Notes: generated by a model not told the origin, from the sequence alone. Shown: positions 10,401-19,900, counted from the first letter of the stretch. The stretch: DNA of 64,000 nucleotides from Macrosoma leucophasiata (GCA_036365455.1 JAWQUS010000030.1:4092001-4156000), one strand, 5' to 3'. Made by a program: numbers and translations.

Positions 10401-12885
10401 TGATTCATCTTCAAAATTACTAGCTTTGGATGATAATGTACATTCAAAACCTTTAGGTTTGGGTTGGAATAATTTGAAAGATGAATTTTATTTTGATTCT
10501 CAATTTAAAGGATTGTCTCAAACAGTAACAAAGCGTTATATGATGTCTGTTATATCGCAAATATTTGACCCGCTCGGTTTACTTAGTCCGGTTATAATAA
10601 CAGCGAAGGTGTTACTTCAAAGGTTATGGTTGCTGAAGTTAGACTGGGATGATGAGGTACCTATAGACGTGAAGCATGTATGGCATCAGTTCGCTACCGC
10701 TCTGCCCATACTTAACACAATACGCATACCTAGGCTTGTCATAGGTTTTAACCCTTCGTACTTAGAACTGCACATATTCACAGACGCGTCGGAAACAGCG
10801 TATGGTGCATGTGCGTACGTACGCACTGTCACTAAGTCTGCAGTTTTCAGTAAATTACTTTGTTCAAAAAGTAAAGTCGCTCCTCTAAAACCTATAAGCG
10901 TACCTAGGCTCGAGCTATGCGGTGCTTTACTTGGTGCTAGATTGTATGAAAGGGTTTGTCAATCACTTCGTTGCGATTTTCGTTCAGTAGTTTTTTGGTG
11001 CGACTCCACGATCGTGTTAGGCTGGCTGCGCATGGCACCTAACACTTTAAAAACATTCGTTCAGAATCGTACCGTTGAAATACATGAACTTACGAAGGGG
11101 TCATCATGGCGACATGTAAGTGGTAAGGAAAATCCAGCTGATTTAGTTTCGCGTGGAGTTCGGCTGGAGGATCTTTCTACTTCCTCGCACTGGTGGGAAG
11201 GCCCATCGTTCCTTCGTGAGTTTAATATTAGTGAAACTGAATTAGAACAAACTCAGGAAAATGCAATTGAGTCATTGCCTGAATTAAGGGCTAAGGCGAC
11301 GCATTCCTTTTTGGCGGAGACTGATTCTTTACCAGCTATATTTCCTTTTCATAGATTTTCGCTATTTAATCGCATGAGACGTACTGCTGCATATGTATTG
11401 CGCTTTATATATAATGTACGAAATGCTAAAGAGCGTAGGAGTGGTAATTTAACCGTAGAAGAATTAAAATACGCAGATATTATGTTATTGCGGCTATCTC
11501 AATCAGAATCATTTACAATCGAATATAATCTATTAATTAATCATAAACAAATATTAAATAAAGGCAATTTATCCAAATTAAATTTATTTTTAGACAATGA
11601 TAAAATATTAAGAGTAGGTGGCCGCTTAAATAATTCGTGTGAATTTACATACGATAAAAAACATCCTATTCTAATATCCTCGAAACATTGGTTTTCTGTA
11701 TTATTATTTCGCTACGAGCACATACGATTGCAACATGCTGGACCGCAAGCACTTCTGTATAGCGCGCGAGAGTGTTATTGGCCAGTAGGAGGTAGGAACC
11801 TTGCTCGACAAATAGTACAAAACTGTGTTATCTGTAGACGCTTTAAAGGTAGGACATTAACGCCCCTGATGGGAAATTTGCCACAAGAAAGAATTACACG
11901 ATCATTTCCGTTTAATCATTGTGGCGTGGACTACGCGGGTCCTGTTTATATCTTGAATCGCAAAGGTAGGGGTTCGAGATTAGTCAAGGCATATATTTGT
12001 TTGTTTGTCTGTTTTGCCACTAAAGCTGTTCATCTAGAGCTGGTCAGTGATTTATCCAAGAACGCATATTTATTAGCGCTGAAAAGATTTATCTCTCGTC
12101 GCGGAAAACCAACTGAGATTTTTTCTGACAATGGTAAAAATTTTGTTGGCCTCATGAATGAATTTAACAAATTTTTATCAAATTGTTCTGCTGATATTAT
12201 TGAATACGCAACTAGTCAAAACATTAAATTCAGTTTCATACCGCCATATTCTCCTCATTTTGGTGGTCTGTGGGAGGCAGGTATAAAATCCTGTAAGCAT
12301 CACTTACGTCGGTCAATGGGTAACGCGCATTTAACCTATGAGGAATTTTCCACACTGTTGACGCAAATAGAGGCTCTCCTTAATTCCCGACCTTTAAGTC
12401 CGATGTCCGCAGATCCTAATGATTACCTTCCCCTGTGTCCTGGCCATTTCCTGGTTGGTCGACCACTGACAGCGCCTGCCAGTAGCGACCTCACTGATAT
12501 CCCGATGCTGCGACTTGATAGATACCAGCGAATCGAACAAATTCGTCAGCATTTCTGGACAAGATGGGCGAAGGAGTACATCTCAGAGCTGCAGATCCGG
12601 AGTAAATGGTCAAGGAGAGACCTAGATTTACAGCCTAATACTCTGGTTGTAATAAAGGAAGACAACACAAGTCCACTTAACTGGAGTTTAGGCCGCATTG
12701 TGGCTACTGTACCAGGGAAAGACGGCATAAACAGAGTCGCTGACATCAAGACAGTTTCTGGAGTTATACGACGCGCTTTTTCGAAAATTTGTCCACTTCT
12801 TCATCCGGAACCTATTTCGTTGGAAGCTGAAGACTCCAAGGCCGGGGGCATGTTCGAGCCACCAATAGACGCAGTCGACCAATAG
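7483..12885 (+). CDS. BEL/Pao gag-pol polyprotein (1800 aa)
   Basis: This single frame encodes the structural and enzymatic proteins of a BEL/Pao retrotransposon. Domains in order: a gag region with the FDGSYEQWLEFRDTF signature (DUF1759-like, about residue 150); CCHC-like zinc knuckles (about 366-425); an aspartic protease with LLDSGSQ (about 520); reverse transcriptase with RVVFDAS (about 803) and the catalytic FVDD (about 923); RNase H with IFTDASE (about 1098); an integrase H2C2 zinc finger (about 1410-1460); an integrase core with D in VDYAG (about 1482), D in SDNGKNF (about 1547) and E in GGLWE (about 1597); and a C-terminal DUF5641 region (about 1680-1770). ATG at 7483 and the near ATG at 7495 are both possible starts. 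The last codons and the stop lie inside the 3' LTR. No stop or frameshift is visible. The product is expected to form cytoplasmic particles, reverse-transcribe RNA and integrate in the nucleus. Confidence 0.95.
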   Translation: MTTKMSLTDNLETAGKSRDKSPYRASDDVKIKDFVKKRGIIKGRFTKFVNYLKLLKSEVDLSSQQIVDLKLRMQGVSNLFSEFNNIQTQIEESVPDIGLDEQLTQRELFEDNYYTVCAQAECIVNKNTVTESNKSNKLSSIKLPTINMPTFDGSYEQWLEFRDTFLSLVHNSNEISNVQKFHYLKSSVKGSASLVIDSLEFSSNNYEIAWELLLNRFNNSRLLVHNHVKALFNLPILNKESPSLIRRLIDSVLKNLRALKILGEPTDTWDTLVIYLLVSKLDQATEREWEQHKGTLLSNTADMNSILKVNDLLSFLKKRADMLDALLVSRNKPHNNFTSSNIVKSKVHCNIAANKPHYRDNTIKKTCLACNANHPIYSCQKFIDLDLKGRLELVKRHNLCVNCLRAGHSVENCRGGPCRLCNMKHNSLIHSEHRDELNQTVSCHSSQLTNECTECKEVASAPHSSLHLSATPAPGAIQVNEAHIHDTQYAQCSSVQPVLLSTALVEVADNCNNYHLARALLDSGSQRCLITKSLCDLLNTPVIQSTAEIRGVGSSVTQTTEVCEIEVKSRTDPDYFTRLRCYVLPNITSSLPAVPSQCAQVIPTTIQLADPHFYDSHNIDILIGADKFWELLKTSKFRLPNGPFLQDTHLGWIISGQINTYTRNNINKIYCNFTQSLERQLRQFWELEEILKMNVDARTDDERTCEKHFVDTTMRNEDGRFIVRIPFKSSPDLLGESYTRAETRFLALEKRLQRHSAYKKLYADFIHEYIELGHMSRIQTYSSPHYFMPHHGVFREQSTTTKLRVVFDASAATSTNISLNDLQLVGPPIQGDLLSILLRFRQHKYIACADVEKMFRQCLLDKKQRDLQLILWRDDPSKPIDIYKLNTVTYGTASAPYLSCRCLKQLAIDCTDPEIKRIINEDFFVDDMITGSDDKHELINNCHSITELLESGGFPLRKWLFNFDCNDKPTLSSDSSSKLLALDDNVHSKPLGLGWNNLKDEFYFDSQFKGLSQTVTKRYMMSVISQIFDPLGLLSPVIITAKVLLQRLWLLKLDWDDEVPIDVKHVWHQFATALPILNTIRIPRLVIGFNPSYLELHIFTDASETAYGACAYVRTVTKSAVFSKLLCSKSKVAPLKPISVPRLELCGALLGARLYERVCQSLRCDFRSVVFWCDSTIVLGWLRMAPNTLKTFVQNRTVEIHELTKGSSWRHVSGKENPADLVSRGVRLEDLSTSSHWWEGPSFLREFNISETELEQTQENAIESLPELRAKATHSFLAETDSLPAIFPFHRFSLFNRMRRTAAYVLRFIYNVRNAKERRSGNLTVEELKYADIMLLRLSQSESFTIEYNLLINHKQILNKGNLSKLNLFLDNDKILRVGGRLNNSCEFTYDKKHPILISSKHWFSVLLFRYEHIRLQHAGPQALLYSARECYWPVGGRNLARQIVQNCVICRRFKGRTLTPLMGNLPQERITRSFPFNHCGVDYAGPVYILNRKGRGSRLVKAYICLFVCFATKAVHLELVSDLSKNAYLLALKRFISRRGKPTEIFSDNGKNFVGLMNEFNKFLSNCSADIIEYATSQNIKFSFIPPYSPHFGGLWEAGIKSCKHHLRRSMGNAHLTYEEFSTLLTQIEALLNSRPLSPMSADPNDYLPLCPGHFLVGRPLTAPASSDLTDIPMLRLDRYQRIEQIRQHFWTRWAKEYISELQIRSKWSRRDLDLQPNTLVVIKEDNTSPLNWSLGRIVATVPGKDGINRVADIKTVSGVIRRAFSKICPLLHPEPISLEAEDSKAGGMFEPPIDAVDQ
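12838..12850 (+). other. Polypurine tract, BEL element 1
   Basis: AAGGCCGGGGGCA sits against the 3' LTR start. It is also codons of the polyprotein, so plus-strand priming sequence and coding sequence overlap. Confidence 0.6.
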
Positions 12886-13213
12886 GCCACACGACTGCCA
12901 CCATAGACACTATGGCGGCCACCGCGACCACCACACAAATTGTGAGACGTCATCGGGCTGCGACATCATTGGTAGACGTATGACTTCCGCTACGGCCAGC
13001 CAATGAAATCACCGGCTCGGCCACGGGTGGTAGGGCCATCAAGAAACTCGAAGACCGTTAGAACTCTACAGAACCGAAGAGATCGCTTTTAAAACCACAT
13101 AAAACTGTACACTTGTATCTTTACGCATAATTATACGCAAGTTGTTATAAAATTTCGCATTTAATTTAAATCTCCATCAAGTTGACGAGGACATCGCAAG
13201 GCCCTCAAATACA
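12851..13213 (+). repeat. 3' LTR of BEL/Pao element 1
   Basis: Same length and apparently same sequence as 6779-7141. Its first 35 bases encode the end of the polyprotein and its stop codon. Confidence 0.95.
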
Positions 13214-13217
13214 AATG

Positions 13218-13482
13218 GAAGTGGCAAACAAGCATGCAGTTCACATTGATGTTAAGTGATGACTGCAGCCTATAGACACCCACATGAAGACCAAGGCCAA
13301 ATGCAGATGCGTTACCACCCCTGAGGCCTAAGGTGTTATGCCTCTGTGGCGGAAATTACAGGGCCGTACATTACCACCTGACCGGAACACGATAGTGCTG
13401 AACACTACCATTTAGCGGCAAGTAAATTAGGTAATGCGGTGGTGCCTACGCCCGCGAACTCCGTCACTGGAGCTCTACCACC
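13218..13482 (-). repeat. Interspersed repeat family A, well-preserved copy
   Basis: This near-complete copy defines the family. On the minus strand it starts near GGTAGAGCTCCAGTGAC, passes through a GGTAGTGTTCAGCACTATCG core, and ends in TGCTTGTTTGCCACTTC followed by an A/T tail. BEL element 1 is inserted in that tail. Other copies lie at 17385, 18140, 28060, 44487, 47205, 49367, 56155, 56450 and 62645. It is SINE-sized and has no coding capacity. The end TTTGCCACTTC recalls CR1-type LINE tails in Lepidoptera (inference). Confidence 0.65.
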
Positions 13483-13659
13483 AGTAAAAATATATTAAAT
13501 AAATGTTCTGGCTGGCTGTGTTCTCTATTCTATTTACTTATTACGAATTGTATTTATTAAAAGAATTATTGTCTTTTATAAAACGATTAAATAATATCTC
13601 AACATACAAAACTTTGTAGGTACAAAAAAATAATTTACTTCATCATGCCAGCGAATATA

Positions 13660-13925
13660 CCAGAAAGAATGTCGAATGAGCGAATGACTAAACAGATAAA
13701 CTATGCGAATGTGGATGGTTGCAGAGGCCCAGGAAGACCAAGACTGGCCTACCATGAACAAATAAGTCGAGTGTTGTCTGAGGATGAGATAAAAAGTCTT
13801 AGTAATCGGAGTGCATGTATGAAGAGAATGATGAATTTAGAAGAAGCATGAGAGGTGTGCTACTACCGGGATATCTGGCGCTCCACACTCTCTGCCTACC
13901 CCGTAAGGGACTTGGCGTGAAGATA
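13660..13925 (+). mobile_element. RTE-like LINE C-terminal fragment
   Basis: An open piece at 13645-13851 contains GRGP-type basic residues (GCRGPGRPRLAYHEQ), an SLSNRSACMKRMM segment and, after a stop, RDIWRSTLSAYP. This is the C-terminal end of a lepidopteran non-LTR polyprotein. It is paired in sequence with the minus-strand copy at 615-885. Reverse transcriptase and endonuclease are missing. Confidence 0.6.
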
Positions 13926-13935
13926 CATTAATACA

Positions 13936-14513
13936 TCATGCCAAGTTTTTAATAAGCAGACAAGATTCTGACCTTCTGAATAAATATTTTCAAATGTCAT
14001 TTTAGAGTAAATCTTCAGGAATTTTTATCTTTTAAAGTATATTAAAAAATCCGATGTTAATTTAATAGGTAGAGAGACTGGGCTAGAGATCATGTGACAG
14101 CGGGTGAAAACCCCATCTGAGGATTTTTTTTTTCCATTTTTCTTTAAAATATTTCACTAGCATGTGTTATTGCAGAAAATACAATAAAAAATTGTATGTT
14201 CATATTTTGCCAATTCATTTTTTTATTGGAGCATATTATTATAAGCATTATCATCAAAAGCGATGAGGTGCGATTGTTCAAAGAAAGACAACAGCAATTT
14301 GTAATAATTCAAAATATGACACCACATCTTGCATACTAATTGGTTTGAACGTAAAACTAAGCTAATGTACAATCATACAAACACTATTATTATTCATGAT
14401 GTGTTACAAGAATCAATAATCATGTGTTTCATATTTAATTTTTAATTTTAACATTCAGTTATTGATATAGGTATGTTCTAAAGTCGGCAATGCTTGCAGG
14501 TATTTATTTAATA
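13936..14513. other. AT-rich non-coding stretch
   Basis: No gene, RNA or clear repeat boundary was seen. It ends at the A|T target of the Helitron that follows. Confidence 0.45.
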
Positions 14514-14786
14514 CTAGCTGCTGCCCGCAACGTCGTCTGCGTGAAGGCAGTACAGCACCAAACAAACCTAAGATGCCAGTGTCGCTTTAGCACTATAAGC
14601 AAACAACTTTTAAAATACCATTAAATTAAAACTATAAGTTTATTTGCAAGCGAAGCAAGTGAAGGGAGTCATATGGGAATCCTGCTGAGTTCAGTCGTAA
14701 GATGTGACTGAAGGAAATAGAGAAAATAATGCAGGAATATATTCCCGGACACAAAATAGTAAAAATACGTACAGAGGTATCAAACC

Positions 14787-16375
14787 TTACGACACTTTCC
14801 TATAAACTACGTTGGTAGTTATTCTGCCGGAAGCCAAAATGTAAAGAGAGTCAGGACTGGTGACGCGGTAGCAAGCGACGTACAGTTGCCCGTGTGTGAA
14901 GCAACTCGTCCTGAGGTTAACACCCGCTGACCTCAATGTTTGTCCCTGCGACATATTGATGGTCATCGCGAAGCAAACATTCAATGCGTGGTATAAATAC
15001 TGCCTCACCAATGCCACAACCCGTAATAATTTCCACCTCAATGGAGTGTCTGTGGTGCGAGATAGCTTTAGGGCGGGTCGGTGGAGGTGTAGTACCACTT
15101 CATTTCCTATTAATTGCTGCAGCGTGATCATTTTTGGGCGTCAAAATGGCACGCTCACACGACTGATGTCCCTGTAGACACCGAGGAATGAGTTCTTCTA
15201 AGCTGGATACATCTCTGCCGAGACACTCCACGAAGCACCACCTGTCCACCTCTCTCTTCTGGTAGAATGCTTTCGCGAAGACTTAGAAGGACTTCAGAAA
15301 ATTCTTGAGCACGTGCATTGTCGCCGAGCCGAGCTCTCATATTAATGGTCAAGCGCAGCGTAAAAACTCGTTAAGGTCGTTTCAACAAAGCATTCACCTC
15401 GTCAGCCCGCGATTTTCGCGTTACCACGGGTAGCGATTGCCGGAAATCGCCAGTGAAAAGTAATGTGACACCACTCACTCAAACGATCGTTCCTGCGGAT
15501 GTCCTGCAGGGTTCTGTCTACGGCCTCAACAGCCTTTCAATTGGCCATCGTACACTCATCCCATACAATCAGGGAGCAATCCTTGAGCACGTGTCCCTTA
15601 TCGCTGTTACATGGCACACCAAAAACAGTCGTTTCGGCGCTCTGTAAATGTAAGGGAATTTCAAACATGGCATGTACTGTCTTGCTTTCTGGAAGCAGTG
15701 TGGCAGCAATTCCCGACGCAATTGCAATAGCAATTTTGTCTTGCCTCCTGACCTCTGCAAGTATGCCAGTGGTAACAAATGTTTTTCAGGAGCATCAAAG
15801 AAAAACATTTTACCCTGGTTTTCTCCAACGCTTTCAAGGACTGTATCATAAATTTGTTTTTGTTTTGAAGAGAACAAAGCGACGTGGTCATTTCGCCCGG
15901 ATCGTAATTTGTCTCAGCGTTATACTCCCAATTTCTACGGACTTGATGCGGTGATGATTGGGGAGCTGTTAACCCATATTAATTTGATAGTTCAATCGGT
16001 GGTGGAAATAACAACATCTTGAAATTAACTAAGACAGGTGTTCAGCATGCGTTCATTAGTTACTTCGACTTCGTCTCCAGTAGCACGTGTCTCTAAACTC
16101 ATAGAAAATCTTCAGACAGATGATAGCGATACTTCTCCGTCACTGATGCTTGCCTCAAGAAGGTGACGTGCTGCGCAGGCTGCGCGGTAAGTGGGATACT
16201 CCACGCCATCAAATGTCCTCAGAAAAGCGAAATACGTTGGGCCTCGGACCGTGTGAAGTAACAACCGCAGGAAATATCTATCGCCATTATTTGGATGCAC
16301 GATACCTATTAAACTTACCCAATGCAGTTTCCTTGAAATTACCGGATATTCATGCGAAATTTGAAGTAAATCCAT
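14787..16375 (-). pseudogene. Helitron Rep/PIF1-like helicase, fragmented
   Basis: Several minus-strand frames, read from high to low coordinates, follow the order of a Helitron helicase. The frame at 16112-16375 has NNGDRYFLRLLLHTVRGPT (helicase upstream region). The frame at 15569-15877 has KQKQIYDTV and FFDAP, where a Walker A motif should follow but is not intact. The frame at 15155-15352 has LTINMRARLGDNA-like residues, and the frame at 14787-15131 has FAMTINMSQGQTL and GQLYVACYRV (PIF1 C-terminal motifs). Stops and frame changes separate them, so no helicase can be made. The N-terminal Rep nuclease is not recognisable. Confidence 0.8.
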
Positions 16376-16760
16376 TAAGTACTTTTGAGCTTAGCCCAGA
16401 CATACATACAGACAAACAAACACTAAATTTGGTTTCGATATCGATAGTAGATAACGCCTCAAATATTCTTTAAAATAAAAAAAAACAATGTACAGTTTTG
16501 ACTTTCCTACGATTTTAAAGATTTACAGCTCTTCCCCCGTAGGAGATAGCGTGATAATATGTAGCCTATATGTTGACCGAACCGGTTAGTAATATTCACG
16601 CAAAATTTGAAGTAAATCCATTTAGTACTTTTTTAGTTTAGCCCGGACATACATACAGACAAACAGACAAAAAATATGAAACTATATTTTTGGCTTCGAT
16701 TTCTATTGCAGAACACGTCCCAAGTATTCTTTTATAAAATATTAAATGTACAGTTTTGAC
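16347..16760. repeat. Imperfect ~246-bp tandem duplication inside the Helitron
   Basis: The block starting TGAAGTAAATCCATTAAGTA near 16362 recurs near 16608. Each copy continues through AGCCC(A/G)GACATACATACAGAC to TACAGTTTTGACTTTCCTA. It lies between the helicase remnant and the Helitron 5' end. Confidence 0.6.
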
Positions 16761-17061
16761 TTTCCTAACATTTCATTAAATGTAGAGATTCCCATGGGAA
16801 TTAGTGATTTCCCGCAATAAACAGTAGCCTAAATGTTGGCCAGGCTTAGTATCTATACACCACAAAAAGTTTCATTCGAATCCGTCCAGTATCTTCGGAG
16901 ATTAGCCTGGACAAAGGGACTAACAGACAGACAATAAAATTAAAAATCATTGAAAAGTGTTCTAATACTATTTTAACATCGCCCCCAATTAGTTTTTCGT
17001 AAATATATACAATGTAGAGACACGCGGGTTTTACTGTTATATTATATGTATATAGATTACT

Positions 17062-17375
17062 GCTTCGGTAGCCTAGTAGTAGCAGGCCACTACTACTACG
17101 CTGAGGTCCTGGGTTCCATTCCCGGGTAGAGGGTTATCAAAGATAATGGTGTAAAGTCTTTACCTATAGTTCTATTTCTCTTTTTCTAAACTTTTCCATT
17201 TTCCGGAAATTTCCCAGTACCTCAAAGTTTGGTAATGTGCCCAGAGATGTCAACAGGCTTGCCATTTGTTATATGGGCCAAAAATGTAACTGGCGAATTG
17301 TGGGTGTTTGCATGTATGCTTGAATGCATGCATTTACCTCTGCCTACCCCTTCGGGAATTACAGGCTTGTAGTTA
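17062..17375 (+). repeat. tRNA-derived SINE, near full length
   Basis: The head has an A-box-like TAGCCTAGTAGTAGCAGG and a B-box-like GGTCCTGGGTTCCATTCCC, as expected of a pol III promoter from a tRNA. The body runs through TTCCGGAAATTTCCCAGTAC and a CATGTATGCTTGAATGCATG block to TTCGGGAATTACAGGC. Related copies are at 26797-27108 (-) and 46505-46805 (+). It starts six bases after the Helitron end and abuts a family A copy. Confidence 0.75.
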
Positions 17376-17384
17376 CGTTTTAAA

Positions 17385-17600
17385 TGGTAGTGTTCAGCAC
17401 TATCACGTTCCGGTTATATGGTAATGTATGGCCCCGTAAAATACCCATTAAATGTCACAGACAGATCACCTAAGGTCTCAATTATGGCAACGCATCTGCA
17501 TTTTGACCCCTGGTTTTTGTGTAGATGTCTATAGTCTGCAGTCATCACTAAACAATGTGAAATGCATGCTTATTTGCCACATTTGTAAAATAAAATAAAA
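17385..17600 (+). repeat. Interspersed repeat family A copy
   Basis: Contains the GGTAGTGTTCAGCACTATC core, GGTAATGTATGGCCC, and the terminal ATGCTTATTTGCCAC followed by an A-rich tail. Confidence 0.65.
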
Positions 17601-18139
17601 AATAATCATTGTATGGGCCCAGTACTCCTTGTTATGAACAAGATAGTTGACACACAGTGGCTACACACCAACCACTTAGGGGATTTAGCATTAAGAAATA
17701 TATTATACAGAATTCTTAAAGGATCATGGCAAGATTTGTACAGAAAAAAATTTAAAAAGGTACACAGTAAAACAGCATGGAAATATTATCTAGTGAACCT
17801 AAACAACATTTCCTGATATGTACTTAAAATTTTTTTAACTCTCCGGAATAAAAAGTTTGAAGTTGAACTTTAGTATGGAGTGCTTCTACTGTTGTTAGGA
17901 AAGACGATTTTTATTAAAGTGATTTAAAAATAATTTACATACCAGAAAAGGTTCTTTAGGTTCCCTAGATAATATTTCTAACCCGTTTTGCCTTGTACCT
18001 TTTTCTAACTTTTTTTGTACAAATCAATGTATGAAACTTGCCATGATTCTTTGTGATTTATCTTAAAACTATCATGAATTTTTGAAGATTTTTTTTTTCA
18101 TGAAGGGAAGAAGTTCATATGAAGAAATTCTCTACAAAC
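17601..18139. other. Non-coding stretch, nothing recognised
   Basis: An open frame of 67 codons at 17613-17816 has no recognisable motif. The rest is AT-rich. Confidence 0.4.
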
Positions 18140-18330
18140 ACCAGAGCTTTAAATGCAGATCTGTTGCCACCCGTGAGACCTAAGTTGTTATGTCTCTGAC
18201 AGATATTATGTGGCCACATGTTGCCATCTAACTGGAACATGATAGTACTGAACACTACCATTCGGCGGCAGATAGATAAGGTAATAAAATGGTGCCCACG
18301 TCCACGAGCTTTTGCACTAGAGCTCTACCA
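18140..18330 (-). repeat. Interspersed repeat family A copy
   Basis: Minus-strand copy with the AGTACTGAACACTACCATTC core, flanked by the usual family blocks. Confidence 0.6.
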
Positions 18331-18871
18331 TCAGAATATCTTTAAAAGATTAGACAAATCTTCAGAAATTGTTATCTGTGAGATGCAAAAGGTTACATTT
18401 TAAAATAAACCTGGGTATTATCACCTGTCATAACAGATAAGTGAAGTGCAACGAATCGTGGATATTATAAGACATGACCTCATTCCCATAGGCCATTGGA
18501 ATAACGACAAAACACCATGGGCCCACCTTAAAATGCACCAATGCAATGTAACAACACGAATGACCCAAATAGCGAGCATTAGAAGTGCAGTAATAATACT
18601 TTCATGCATAGAAACCAAACCCGACAAAATTATTCCATTCAGATATGCATGACATGGAAGATTCTGATTTCTACCTATGTATCCGATTTACAATGTCTTG
18701 AGAATAGTCTCGTAATCCATCGTTGAAGATAAACTTAATGTCTCGCTGTAAATGCCAACTCTTCAAAATCTTAAATCTGCGACTGCGAAGGCCGAGTGGC
18801 GTGCCGTGTTGACCGATGAAAACGACTATCTCGATATCTCGCGCAAACACGTGTAATTCATATAAATCTAC
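18331..18871. other. Probable Clic intron 1 sequence (start)
   Basis: If the Clic exon call is right, the donor at 18866-18871 opens an intron that runs leftward through this stretch. No second Clic exon was recognised here or further left. The open frames at 18421-18652 on both strands overlap and are not supported. Confidence 0.4.
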
Positions 18872-18943
18872 CTTGATTATAAGCTCGATCTCAGGCACGT
18901 CGCCATTCGCTGTCCCATTCTCTGCGATTTCATCTGACATCAT
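18872..18943 (-). CDS. Clic: Probable chloride intracellular channel (Clic), exon 1
   Basis: The minus strand encodes 24 residues from ATG at 18943. The peptide is acidic and polar (MMSDEIAENGTANGD) and ends in VPEIELIIK, directly followed by GTAGAT, a usable donor, in phase 0. CLIC proteins begin with a short variable stretch leading into an (x)IEL(x)(x)K strand of the thioredoxin-like GST fold, so the position of the motif and the exon end fit the N-terminus of insect Clic. The frame continues past the donor for 69 more codons with no CLIC similarity, which supports splicing there. Only this exon is visible; the redox-site exon (C-F-C region in insects) was not found. A second ATG at 18940 could be the start. 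The assignment rests on a short motif and is moderate. Confidence 0.55.
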
Positions 18944-19121
18944 GAACTCCAAAAATCACAGGATTTCAAGAAATAATTTTACTGACACAGTATCACACAA
19001 CCTTCACTGAGAAAAATCACCGACTGACTGACTCAGAACTCAGACTGACTGACTGACACTGACTGACAGTGGTGACAGTTCAGCTTCTCTTCCCTGTTCA
19101 CTCACTTCACTTTACTAAATA
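18944..19121 (-). promoter_or_regulatory. Putative Clic 5' UTR and promoter with CAGT repeats
   Basis: This lies just upstream of the putative Clic ATG on the minus strand. It has an imperfect tetranucleotide run of GACT/CTGA at about 19020-19075. No TATA box or initiator was assigned. A TIR element begins at 19125, so any promoter must be short or include that element. Confidence 0.35.
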
Positions 19122-19491
19122 TTAAGGTGAACGCACACTTATCGAAGCCGAACGAGCCGAAATCAAATAAGCCTCGCACACACATCCGCACCGAAAGAAT
19201 CTAACGCGCCGAATGAAACGACCGCGCTGAAGAAATCGACCGCGCTGAAGGAATCGACCGCGGCTACGAAATTGTTTCTATTTTCTGTACACCTGATTCA
19301 GATTAAGATTCTTTAGTGATAACGCGTTAAGTTACATGTCAGATTGTACATTACATTTTATCATAAAAATATTAAATTTATTGGGTTCTACGCGTTCATA
19401 ATCGATCAAAATATTAATTTTAATACGTCAAAAAAATTATTCAAATAGTATGAAGTACATTAATCATTAATTCGCCATTGATAAAATTATT

Positions 19492-19900
19492 TTATTGAGT
19501 AAAAGGACTGGGCAGTGACCCATTTCCTTAATCTATTTTTAAACATAGTGGTGGAGTTTGCATTGTTCTTTATTGTGTCCGGCAGTCTGTTATATATTAA
19601 GGGGCCCATTATGTATTCAAACCTATCCGATTTTCGAAGTTTAAATATTTGTTATATTTTTGTGGGTGAACACAGCCATTTGATAAATTAGCTCACATGG
19701 GAGCGGCATGATATTATGCTCTCTAAAGAGATTTCTGCATGACTCAGTTTCAGAAACGTCTGCTGTAGCACGGATGGCTCGTTTCTGCATTGAGAATCAA
19801 CATCCGCGGCTCGCGCCCCCAGCTCCACACTGTACTGTTCGGAAGAGTGCTGATAATCGTGCAGTAGCATTGCATTACCCTGTGGTAAAGTTGTTTTAAA
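19492..19900 (-). pseudogene. Jockey-like LINE reverse transcriptase C-terminus, minus copy
   Basis: Reverse-strand frames read KRAIRATADVSETESCRNLF, then FTHKNIT, then KSDRFEYIMGPLIYNRLP and a stop near 19492. This is the C-terminal end of jockey-clade ORF2 downstream of the RT domain. One stop interrupts it between the second and third pieces. It lies head to head with the plus-strand copy starting near 19930. Confidence 0.65.

Larger units (their letters stand above)
6779..13213 (+). mobile_element. Complete BEL/Pao LTR retrotransposon (element 1)
   Basis: The element has direct LTRs (6779-7141 and 12851-13213, both 363 bp, TG...CA), a primer-site-like start after the 5' LTR, one long gag-pol frame, and a purine-rich stretch before the 3' LTR. 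It is flanked by a 4-bp duplication AATG (6775-6778 and 13214-13217). I saw no difference between the LTRs reading base by base, and the polyprotein is uninterrupted, so the insertion looks recent and possibly competent. It landed in the A/T tail of a family A repeat whose body continues from 13218. No envelope gene is present. Confidence 0.95.
14514..17056 (-). mobile_element. Degenerate autonomous-type Helitron
   Basis: On the minus strand the element starts TCTATATACATATAATATA at 17056 and ends CAGCTAG at 14514. It sits exactly between a host A (minus-strand base at 17057) and T (at 14513), the classic Helitron A|T insertion. The terminus reads CGTTGCGGGCAGCAGCTAG. Inside are decayed Rep/helicase coding pieces (14787-16375) and an upstream non-coding part with a ~246-bp imperfect tandem duplication. 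The 5' TC end resembles those at 29677 and 47966. Confidence 0.8.
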
